Under the pieces are notes generated by a model, which worked only from the letters and a program-made list of their open reading frames with translations, did not search any database and was not told where the DNA came from. Source: Pontivivens nitratireducens (lineage in GTDB: Bacteria > Pseudomonadota > Alphaproteobacteria > Rhodobacterales > Rhodobacteraceae). Taken from it: a stretch of DNA of 46,460 nt. The first letter of the stretch is position 1; the number at the start of each line of letters is the position of its first letter. Both the position numbers and the translations under genes were made by a program. The stretch covers positions 1 through 46,460 of the forward strand of contig NZ_JACJUQ010000018.1 of the NCBI RefSeq assembly GCF_014235845.1, given 5' to 3'. This document shows, in pieces, positions 34,014 through 41,300 of the stretch.

Positions 34014-34340
34014 CGGGATTTCCTTTTTTCAGGTCAGAACCGGCTGGAATTGCGGAGATCTTCCGGCGTGCCAAGTCAGTGTAGAATGATAAGTTTTTCT
34101 CGTAGTTGATGATCGCAGTCGCAAGTGTCAACAATTGCGGTGCGGCGGCTTGGCGACAGTGATTGGACGAACCAAACAGACGTTTCAGCGACTGAAACCT
34201 TACTGGTTATTAAGACAAACGTCTGATGACCTGTGCTTTATGAGTTCCAGGATGCACGTATAATGAAAGAAACGCAGACGTTTGTGGCAGACGGTGTAAC
34301 GCATCCGACTTACGAGCGTCGTATTTTGCAGAGGTGTGTG
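34014..34340. other. Intergenic region between transporter and sigma gene, repeat-rich
   Basis: Holds the minus-strand promoter of the transporter, a perfect dyad GTTTCAG-CGA-CTGAAAC (34182-34198), three copies of CAGACGTTT (34177-34185 +, 34217-34225 -, 34275-34283 +), and the ECF-type promoter of the sigma gene at 34295-34320. No gene. Confidence 0.6.
34295..34320 (+). promoter_or_regulatory. ECF-type promoter TGTAAC-N16-CGTC (sigma factor gene)
   Basis: TGTAAC (34295-34300), 16 nt, CGTC (34317-34320), 20 nt before the sigma start codon. It would allow autoregulation, as is usual for ECF sigma genes. Confidence 0.7.
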
Positions 34341-34997
34341 ATGAAAAATGACCAAGGCGACAAATTTTCCTTAGTTGACCAGTCCGACGTCGCTGCAAAA
34401 TCCACCGACGCGGCCGTTCGCCACGCGTTGGTGGAAGGCAGACATCAAATTCTGAAATTCCTGCGTCGGCGACTGGGTGATCCAGAGGCGGCAGAGGATG
34501 TCCTGCAAACATTTATGCTGCGGGCCATCGACCGCTCAGAGCAACTTCGTGATGTGCGCGCCGTTCGCGGCTGGCTCAGTCAGATCCTTGCGTCGTCCAT
34601 AGCGGACCATGGCCGCAAGGTTTCGCGACAGCGACAGAGGGAGGTGGTCATGGCCCCGACCGACCTGGAAGGCGTCCATCACGATTTTGACGAAGAACTG
34701 GACGAGGTTATCTGCAATTGTCTCTACAAGTTGTTGCCAACGCTCAAACCGGAATATGCCGAAGTCATCTGGCGGGTCGATCTTCAGGAACAACCGCGAG
34801 AGGACGTCGCCAAAGACCTTGGGATCACGTTGAACAACCTCAACGTCCGCGTTCACCGGGGCAGGCAGGCATTGAAGACAAGGTTGCAGCAGATGTGCCT
34901 GACCTGCCCGGTTCACGGCTTTCTTGATTGCGATTGCGACGCGGCAGAGAAGGTCCGCGCCCGCCTCGAAGGCCTTGCGGACGAAAGCGAAATCTGA
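34341..34997 (+). CDS. ECF sigma factor with matching cysteine motifs (probably autoregulated)
   Basis: 218 aa from ATG 34341 (AGAGGTG upstream; earlier starts lie within the promoter). Region 2: AEDVLQTFMLRAIDR..; region 4: LGITLNNLNVRVHRGRQAL. A linker CxC (125-127, ICNCLYK) and C-terminal CxxC-x7-CxC (186, 189, 197, 199; MCLTCPVHGFLDCDC) match the paralogue at 32265 position for position. Likely metal- or redox-sensing like CorE. An ECF-type promoter stands directly before it. Confidence 0.9.
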   Translation: MKNDQGDKFSLVDQSDVAAKSTDAAVRHALVEGRHQILKFLRRRLGDPEAAEDVLQTFMLRAIDRSEQLRDVRAVRGWLSQILASSIADHGRKVSRQRQREVVMAPTDLEGVHHDFDEELDEVICNCLYKLLPTLKPEYAEVIWRVDLQEQPREDVAKDLGITLNNLNVRVHRGRQALKTRLQQMCLTCPVHGFLDCDCDAAEKVRARLEGLADESEI

Positions 34998-35323
34998 AGA
35001 ACACGCAGAACCGCGGAGCGATCCTCGGAGCTTTAATGCTGCTGCCTTACACGCGTGCCTGAGACCGAAGCCGCAATCGAAAGATGATCACGATCGCGTT
35101 TGATAAGTCGTGGGCTCATGTCCTTCGGCGAACAATAGGCTGCAATCGGGCAAATGTGTACCGAAAGCGCTTGGACCGATACGCCCAATCGGCGCTTTCC
35201 TGCTTTCAGGTGCCGACGCAATATGGCTGCGCGCTGTAACAAACACTAGCGCCGGTCGTCTTTTTGAGAGCCGGGGTCGTTCGATGCCCCTTCCAAACTC
35301 AGACAAACGCGGAGGCACCGATC
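34998..35323. other. Intergenic region upstream of cfa with hairpin
   Basis: No gene recognised. It contains a two-step hairpin (35163-35199: GAAAGCGC/GCGCTTTC outer stem and CGAT/ATCG inner stem), possibly the sigma-gene terminator, followed by the ECF-type promoter for the cyclopropane synthase at 35235-35260. Confidence 0.5.
35235..35260 (+). promoter_or_regulatory. ECF-type promoter TGTAAC-N16-CGTC (cfa)
   Basis: TGTAAC (35235-35240), 16 nt, CGTC (35257-35260), 63 nt before the cfa start codon. Confidence 0.7.
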
Positions 35324-36664
35324 ATGTCCAACAGCGAAATCCCACCTGATGAGCAGTTTGAATTGCATGACGGCGCGAGGCAGCTTCCACGCCTTGGACC
35401 CGGAAGGGCCGTGATGTGGTTACTTGCCAAATTGCTCAGCCGTCTGGTTCGGAACGGTCACCTGACTGTTATCGACCCCTGTTGTGGGACTTGGCGTTTC
35501 GGTGGCGGTGACGGCCCTGCCGTTTCAGTCCGATTGACCGACAAGGCGCTGCCTGCGCAACTTCTTGCAAACCCCAGTCTGGCGCTTGGCGAGGCCTATA
35601 TGGATGGAACGCTCCGCATCGAGACCGGCAGCCTGCGCGACCTTCTTTCGATTTGCATGGCTGACCTCGACGCCGTCGACGCTTTGCCCGGGAAACGGAT
35701 CAGGCAAGGGCTGGACGCTTTTTTGAGCCGCAGGTTGCATCACAACCCGATCAACCGGGCCCGCTGCAACGTGGCGCACCACTATGATCTCTCGACCGAA
35801 CTCTACGACCTCTTTCTTGACGCGGACCGACAGTATTCATGCGCCTACTTCGCCACAGGCAATGAAACTTTGGACGAGGCGCAAGCCCTCAAGAAACGAC
35901 ACATCGCTGCAAAGCTGCTGCTGCGGCCCGGCCTTGACGTTCTCGATATCGGCTCGGGCTGGGGGGGCTTGGCGCTGGAGCTTGCCCAACAGCATCAGGC
36001 CCGCGTGACCGGTCTGAGCCTGTCTACCGAACAGATCGTGGCCGCCCGCGCCAGCGCAACGCAGTCCGGCCTGTCCGAACAGGTCGCCTTTAAACTCCGC
36101 GACTACCGGCAAGAGAAAGGCCAGTATGACCGTGTCGTTTCGGTGGGCATGTTCGAGCATGTGGGCCGCAGTGGATTTGATGACTATTTCAGCACGATCC
36201 GAAGGGTTCTCAAGCCGGATGGAGTCGCGCTTGTACATGCGATCGGTACGATGGCACCCAAAGGTGGCAGCGATGCGTGGATCAGGAAATACATTTTCCC
36301 CGGTGGCTATCTTCCGTCACTGTCCGAAACGATCTCGGCGGCGGAACGTTCTGGGCTTTGGGTCACCGATGTCGAGGTCCTGCGCCTGCATTATGCAGAG
36401 ACCCTGCGGCACTGGTCCGAACGCTTCGCAGCCGAGCGCGGGACCGCGCGGAGGCTTTACGACGAACGGTTCTGCCGCATTTGGGAATTCTATCTGGCTG
36501 TCTGCGAAATGGCATTCCGGCATGGCCGGTTGATGGTGTTCCAGCTCCAGTTGGCCAAACGCCGCGACACCGTTCCGTTGACGCGGAATTACATCGCGGA
36601 CGCTGAGGCAGATCACCACTGCCACATCAGGGCACTCGGCAAACAAATAGGGAGAGCAAGATGA
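35324..36664 (+). CDS. cfa: Cyclopropane-fatty-acyl-phospholipid synthase
   Basis: 446 aa. SAM site VLDIGSGWGGLALELA with GLSLSTEQIVAARA; Cfa motifs SVGMFEHVG and FPGGYLPS; the family's N-terminal lipid-binding domain is present. It methylenates unsaturated acyl chains of membrane phospholipids, a common stress adaptation. The ATG at 35324 follows GGAGG. ECF-type promoter upstream. A 23-codon frame overlapping its stop (MTGMFFTVS..) is probably not a gene. Confidence 0.95.
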   Translation: MSNSEIPPDEQFELHDGARQLPRLGPGRAVMWLLAKLLSRLVRNGHLTVIDPCCGTWRFGGGDGPAVSVRLTDKALPAQLLANPSLALGEAYMDGTLRIETGSLRDLLSICMADLDAVDALPGKRIRQGLDAFLSRRLHHNPINRARCNVAHHYDLSTELYDLFLDADRQYSCAYFATGNETLDEAQALKKRHIAAKLLLRPGLDVLDIGSGWGGLALELAQQHQARVTGLSLSTEQIVAARASATQSGLSEQVAFKLRDYRQEKGQYDRVVSVGMFEHVGRSGFDDYFSTIRRVLKPDGVALVHAIGTMAPKGGSDAWIRKYIFPGGYLPSLSETISAAERSGLWVTDVEVLRLHYAETLRHWSERFAAERGTARRLYDERFCRIWEFYLAVCEMAFRHGRLMVFQLQLAKRRDTVPLTRNYIADAEADHHCHIRALGKQIGRAR

Positions 36665-36727
36665 CAGGCATGTTTTTCACAGTCTCGACGTCTCGCGTAA
36701 CATCTTCAGCTTCGAGAAGAAATTTCT

Positions 36728-36753
36728 TGTAATCGTTTTTCTTTTTGGGCGTC
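36728..36753 (+). promoter_or_regulatory. ECF-type promoter TGTAAT-N16-CGTC (Nuo-like operon)
   Basis: TGTAAT (36728-36733), 16 nt, CGTC (36750-36753), 99 nt before the nuoA-like start codon. The first element differs from TGTAAC only in the last base, as at 24825. Confidence 0.6.
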
Positions 36754-36852
36754 TTCGACTAAACGTGGTCAAAAACGGACGGCGCGCACCTGATTGGGGC
36801 GCAGCACCCGAACGGGAAAAACCGGCCAAGCACGACAGGAGCCAGGGCGGAC

Positions 36853-37215
36853 ATGAGTGAACTGACGCAATACGCCATTCTGCTCGGCCTGACGCTTGGC
36901 ACGGTCGGGCTGGTCCTGAGCCTCTATGCCCTCGCCCGTGCGATCGGGCGGGCGCGGGCGGAACCGGCCAAGGATGTGCCCGCAACCGCCGGCACTTTGG
37001 CGCGCGATCCGGTCTGGGTCCGATACCACGCCAAGTATTACGGCTATGCGCTCCTGTTTCTGGCCTTCGATATGGAGATGGCCTTCATGTACCCCTGGGC
37101 GGTCGTTTACCGCGAAGAGGGGCTGGTCGCCCTGCTCGACATGGGCGTTTTTCTCGCGATCCTGTTTCTCGGCCTGCTCTATGGATGGAGCCAGGGCGCG
37201 CTGAGGCGGCAATGA
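36853..37215 (+). CDS. nuoA: NuoA-like subunit
   Basis: 120 aa, three helices. Signature of complex I subunit A: YYGYALLFLAFDMEMAFMYPWAVVY. In respiratory complex I it helps form the quinone-site junction with NuoB, D and H. Ends in an ATGA overlap with the fusion gene. First gene of the operon under the ECF-type promoter. Confidence 0.93.
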   Translation: MSELTQYAILLGLTLGTVGLVLSLYALARAIGRARAEPAKDVPATAGTLARDPVWVRYHAKYYGYALLFLAFDMEMAFMYPWAVVYREEGLVALLDMGVFLAILFLGLLYGWSQGALRRQ

Positions 37216-39581
37216 TGGATTTGTCCGGGGCACGTCAGGGTCTGTTGCGCGGTTTCCGCGGGTTGGTCGCCGGGGCCATGGCGCGGGATTTGCGCGCGTT
37301 CGTGGTGCCTGGAGAGGACGTCGCGAATGCGCTTGGTCTCGATCTGGACGCCGCAGGGCTGATCCGCGCGGTGACGCCGCGCCACGCGAACGTCTTGCTG
37401 ATCGCGGGGCCCTTGCCCACTGCGCTGGCCGATGCGGCCAGCGTCGTCTGGGCCCAGATGCCGCGACCCCGGTGCATTCTCGCGCTTGGTGAGGCCGATC
37501 TTGGCCCTCTGCCCACTGCCGACGTGACGGCGGAGATGTCGCAGGCGGGCCTGATCTCCGGACTGGAGGATCTGCGCAAACTGCTCTGCAATGGGGCTTT
37601 TGCACCAGACATCGCGGAATTTGATGCGCCTGCCCTGTCGGAGCGGATCGAATACACCTGCCCCATGCATCCGGAAGTCATTTCGGACGAACCCGGCAAA
37701 TGCCCGAAATGCGGGATGTTCCTTGTGGAACGCCGCGTTTCCGGCGCGGCGTCGCACGGCCATGAGGGCCATGAGGGCCATGAAAAATCGTCCGCGGTTT
37801 CCACGCAAGCAGAAAAGGCCCATCATCAGTCGGATGCTGTGACAGGCGCCGAGACGTCCGCCTCCTATGTTTGCCCGATGCACCCGGAAGTGACCTCGGA
37901 CACGCCCGGTTCCTGTCCAAAATGCGGCATGGACCTCGTCCCGCAGGCCGAGGCCGGAGAGCACGTGCACCACGGCCATCACGCCGAACCGGCCACGGAG
38001 CCGACAGGCCCCTATACCTGCCCCATGCACCCGGAGGTCACCTCTGACACGCCCGGCTCCTGCCCGAAATGCGGCATGGACCTCGTCCCGCAGGCCGAGG
38101 CCGGGGAACACGCGCATCACGAACATGGCCATCACGCCGAACCGGCCGCAGAGCCGAAAGGCCCCTACATCTGCCCGATGCACCCGGAGGTGACTTCCGA
38201 CACACCCGGGTCCTGCCCTAAGTGCGGCATGGACCTCGTCCCGCAGGCCGAGGCCGGGAAACATGCGGACCACGGCCACGGCCATCACGCCGAACCGGCC
38301 ACGGAGCCGACAGGCCCCTACACCTGCCCCATGCACCCGGATGTCGCCTCCGACACACCGGGTTCCTGCCCCAAGTGTGGCATGGACCTCGTCCAGCAGG
38401 CCGAGGCCGGAAAGCATGCGCATGGTGGACATGGCGGTCACAAGCACCACAAGGACATGCCAGCGCAAGAGGGCCAAGGAGAGCACGCCGCGCATGGCGC
38501 CCACGAACAGCAGGATGCGCATGGCGCGCATCATGGCCACACAGGCCACGGCGCGGCGCCAGACATCCCGGGGATCGAACCGCATTTCATGTCAATGGTC
38601 GAACTCACCGAAGGCAAACCGGTCAGCCCCGACGGATTGGTCATGGAATGGATAGACGCGCCCTTTGGCCCCTTCTTCCCGGGTCTTCCGGGCGGTCTGC
38701 ACCTGGACCTGACCCTCGATGGAGACAGCGTCGCGGGCACCGCGGTCAGAGGGATGAAGATGGCGGCGCTGCCATCAGGCGTTGCTCTCGAAGACTTCGC
38801 TGATCATCTTGCGGACGCGGTGCCCTTGTCGCCGGTGGCAATGCGCGAACTGGCTTGCCGTGCTGCCGAGAAGGCTACCGGACAAACTGCACCCAAGGAC
38901 ACTCTGGCCGCCCGCGCCGCAGCAGTGGAACGCGAACGGATTGCAAGCCATCTCAACTGGCTGGCCGGGTTGGCTCGACAAGCGGGCCTTGCACCGCTGG
39001 GGCGCCGGGCGGCGGCCATGGAACACCGCGTCCGGACGGCTAAAGCGGATGAGGTGGCAGAGCAAGCAACTTCTATAACGAGCCTTCTGTACGGTGCACT
39101 CAACCGATCACTTATGGGACCAAAACTGACCGGGATCGGGACGCTTCAGGGAGCATCGGAAGGTCCTGTGGCACGTGCGGCGGACCATGCGTCCGATGCC
39201 AGACACGGCGACGGGGTCTACGACGAATTAGGTTTCGAACCGATCACGCAGGATGAAGGCGACGCCATGGCGCGGCTCCGCCAGCGCTGCGCAGAAATCG
39301 GGCAAAGCCTTGACCTGATATCGGCGGCGGGCGCGACCGCGATGCCAGAGATGCCGCGTGCAACAGGCGACGGCCACGGCACGGCAACGTTGGAAACACC
39401 GCGCGGACCCGCAACGCTGCACCTGACATTAAAGGGCGGTACAGTCGCCTCGGCCCATCTGAAGACGCCGTTCTCCGACCTCGCCGCGCATGTGCCCGAC
39501 CTGATAAAGCAGATGGAACTTGCCGACGCACTGACCGCAATCGCCTCGCTCGATCTCGATCCCTGGAGCGCGACCCAATGA
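37212..39581 (+). CDS. NuoB-like / five HMBD repeats / NuoD-like fusion protein
   Basis: 789 aa. Residues ~1-135 match NuoB (HANVLLIAGPLPTALADAAS.., ILALGEAD), but the N2 ligands are missing: GSC is GEA, there is no vicinal CC and no PGCPP. Residues 149-395 hold five heavy-metal-binding repeats of the form CPMHPEV-SD-PG-CPKCGM (Cys150, 221, 270, 321, 372 begin them) with His-rich linkers. Residues ~457-789 are NuoD-like: LHLDLTLDGDSVAG, ERERIASHLNWLAGLARQAG, and the C-terminal TLETPRGPATLHLTLKGG..ALTAIASLD. GPQHP is replaced by GPFFPG. No electron carriers are expected. Probably a metal-binding cap on the membrane arm. Confidence 0.9.
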   Translation: MMDLSGARQGLLRGFRGLVAGAMARDLRAFVVPGEDVANALGLDLDAAGLIRAVTPRHANVLLIAGPLPTALADAASVVWAQMPRPRCILALGEADLGPLPTADVTAEMSQAGLISGLEDLRKLLCNGAFAPDIAEFDAPALSERIEYTCPMHPEVISDEPGKCPKCGMFLVERRVSGAASHGHEGHEGHEKSSAVSTQAEKAHHQSDAVTGAETSASYVCPMHPEVTSDTPGSCPKCGMDLVPQAEAGEHVHHGHHAEPATEPTGPYTCPMHPEVTSDTPGSCPKCGMDLVPQAEAGEHAHHEHGHHAEPAAEPKGPYICPMHPEVTSDTPGSCPKCGMDLVPQAEAGKHADHGHGHHAEPATEPTGPYTCPMHPDVASDTPGSCPKCGMDLVQQAEAGKHAHGGHGGHKHHKDMPAQEGQGEHAAHGAHEQQDAHGAHHGHTGHGAAPDIPGIEPHFMSMVELTEGKPVSPDGLVMEWIDAPFGPFFPGLPGGLHLDLTLDGDSVAGTAVRGMKMAALPSGVALEDFADHLADAVPLSPVAMRELACRAAEKATGQTAPKDTLAARAAAVERERIASHLNWLAGLARQAGLAPLGRRAAAMEHRVRTAKADEVAEQATSITSLLYGALNRSLMGPKLTGIGTLQGASEGPVARAADHASDARHGDGVYDELGFEPITQDEGDAMARLRQRCAEIGQSLDLISAAGATAMPEMPRATGDGHGTATLETPRGPATLHLTLKGGTVASAHLKTPFSDLAAHVPDLIKQMELADALTAIASLDLDPWSATQ
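37872..38410 (+). repeat. In-frame tandem repeats (four near-identical HMBD units)
   Basis: Four units start at 37872, 38019, 38172 and 38325 (periods 147, 153, 153 nt), each coding CPMHPEV..CPKCGMDLV-QAEAG plus a His-rich linker; a more divergent unit begins at 37659. The close DNA identity points to recent internal duplication, so copy number may vary between strains. Confidence 0.85.
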
Positions 39582-40477
39582 GCATCGCGGTGATTATCCT
39601 CGCTCTCGCGATCGGCTGCTACGCCGTGGCCGTTCTGGAAGGCTGGGCCGTCCATGGACGCCTCAGCCTCACACGGCCGGCGACCTCGGCGCTAGCGCTG
39701 CTGGGCCGCGAACAGATCCTGCCGCGCACATCTGACAGGCTGTTTTTCGAGGCTGGCCCGGTCCTCTTGCTGGTCGCGGGCCTGTTGTCAGTCGCCGTTA
39801 TCCCACTGGCACCGGGGCTGATCATCACCGATCTGGCCATCGGCGCGTTGTTTCTGAACGCCGCGCTGGCTTACGTGCTGGTTGCGCTTATCATGGCCGG
39901 CTGGGGGCCGAACGGGGCCTACGGGATGATCGGCGGCTGGCGCTTTCTGGGCCAGTTCGTCGCCTATGCCATGCTGATCGTGATGCCCATAACGGCAGTT
40001 GCGATGCGGGCCGAGTCGCTCTCCACCACGCAGATCGTCCTGTCGCAGGCGGCCTTGTGGAACGTCGCCTATCAGCCCATCGGCTTCGTCCTGTTCGTCA
40101 TCGCGGCGATGGGTGTCGCCTGGCTGCCGCCCATCGACCTGCCCACCGGCGGCGGCGATCTGGCGGGTGGAGTCGAGGCCGAATACACCGGCGCGCGGCT
40201 GGCCGTCCTGCGACTGGCGCGGCTTGTGATCATCGTCGCACTGGCCAGCGCGACCGTTACCTTCTACCTCGGCGGCTGGCTTGGACCGTGGCTGCCGGGC
40301 TGGGCCTGGACTGCGCTCAAGACACTTGGTGTAGCGGCCGCGATGCTGATGCTCGGGCCGCGCCTGCCGCGCCTGCGCGAGGCGAAGTATCTGGAACTGA
40401 GCTGGAAGCTCGGCATCACCCTGGCGCTGGCCAATATCTTCCTTGTGGGCGTCATCGCCCTCGTGGTGCCGATATGA
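39578..40477 (+). CDS. nuoH: NuoH-like subunit
   Basis: 299 aa, eight helices. NuoH landmarks: GWGPNGAYGMIGGWRFLGQFVAYAM and the cytoplasmic loop PIDLPTGGGDLAGGVEAEYTGAR. In canonical NuoH this loop reads PFDLPEAESELVAGY.EY; here the glutamates of EAESE are lost (TGGGD), while the later E-EY remains. Quinone-site chemistry is therefore doubtful. The start overlaps the fusion-gene stop by 4 nt. Confidence 0.93.
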   Translation: MSIAVIILALAIGCYAVAVLEGWAVHGRLSLTRPATSALALLGREQILPRTSDRLFFEAGPVLLLVAGLLSVAVIPLAPGLIITDLAIGALFLNAALAYVLVALIMAGWGPNGAYGMIGGWRFLGQFVAYAMLIVMPITAVAMRAESLSTTQIVLSQAALWNVAYQPIGFVLFVIAAMGVAWLPPIDLPTGGGDLAGGVEAEYTGARLAVLRLARLVIIVALASATVTFYLGGWLGPWLPGWAWTALKTLGVAAAMLMLGPRLPRLREAKYLELSWKLGITLALANIFLVGVIALVVPI

Positions 40478-40992
40478 GCCTTGCCACCGCTCTGTTTCTC
40501 GCCTTTTTCGGCACCGCCGCGATCTGGTTCGGGGTGGTCGTCTTTCGCACACATTCGATGGTGCGTTCGGCCATTGCGCTCCTGTTCAGTCAGACCGCCA
40601 TCGGGGCGATGTTCCTTGTCATGCAGGCCGAATTTCTGGGCGTGCTCCAGATCATGATGATGGCCACGGAGATGAGCGTCATGGCGATTTTCATGGTCAT
40701 GTTCATGATGGACCCCGGCGGCATGGGCAAGATGGACATGACGCACCAGAAACGCCTGTCGCTCTGGGCGGGCGGGATTGGCTTGGTCGCCGCACTGGTG
40801 GTGATCTGGACCGCCGGCTGGCAAGGCCCCGTGCCCGACGTGCCCGGGGCCGATGAACAGGCGCGCTTGCTGGGCCGCGAACTGCTGGGCCGCTCCATGT
40901 TCATTTTTGAAAGCGCGGCGCTGATGATCCTGACCGCGATGATCGCGGCGACCATGGTCGCGATCGCCCCGCAAGAAAAGGATAGCCAATGA
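40474..40992 (+). CDS. nuoJ: NuoJ-like subunit
   Basis: 172 aa, five helices, with the NuoJ pattern SAIALLFSQTAIGAMFLVMQAEFLGVLQIMMM then a methionine-rich stretch. Proton-channel-forming subunit of the membrane arm. The start ATG overlaps the nuoH stop (ATGA). The methionine-rich loop (FMVMFMMDPGGMGKMDM) is unusual and might bind soft metals, in keeping with the neighbouring fusion protein. Confidence 0.88.
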   Translation: MSLATALFLAFFGTAAIWFGVVVFRTHSMVRSAIALLFSQTAIGAMFLVMQAEFLGVLQIMMMATEMSVMAIFMVMFMMDPGGMGKMDMTHQKRLSLWAGGIGLVAALVVIWTAGWQGPVPDVPGADEQARLLGRELLGRSMFIFESAALMILTAMIAATMVAIAPQEKDSQ

Positions 40993-41300
40993 TCCCGGAA
41001 CTCATGATCGCGCTCAGCGTCGGTGCGGCGCTTTTCGGCGTTGGCCTCTATGGTGCGCTCAGCCAGACCAACCTTGTGATGATCATCATGGGGGTCGAGT
41101 TGATCCTTGCCGCGGCACTGCTCAATCTCGTGGCGTTCTGGCGCTATCTGCACCCCGATGTGACAGCGGCGAAGATGTTCGTGCTGATCGTCATGGCGGT
41201 GATGGCGGTCGAGATGGCCGTGGGTTTCGGCATCGCCATCGCCCGGTTCCGCTCGCGCGGGTCGGTCGAGATGGAAGAAGCGCGGGAGCTCAGGGGGTGA
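40989..41300 (+). CDS. nuoK: NuoK-like subunit
   Basis: 103 aa, three helices. Typical GVELILAAALLNLVAFWRYL with the conserved glutamate in MGVEL, and a second in VMAVEMAVG. Overlaps nuoJ by 4 nt and nuoL by 4 nt. Confidence 0.93.
   Translation: MIPELMIALSVGAALFGVGLYGALSQTNLVMIIMGVELILAAALLNLVAFWRYLHPDVTAAKMFVLIVMAVMAVEMAVGFGIAIARFRSRGSVEMEEARELRG

Noticed and set aside
36661-36732. 23-codon frame MTGMFFTVS.. overlapping the cfa stop
   Set aside because: It runs into the ECF-type promoter of the Nuo-like operon and has no conserved features.
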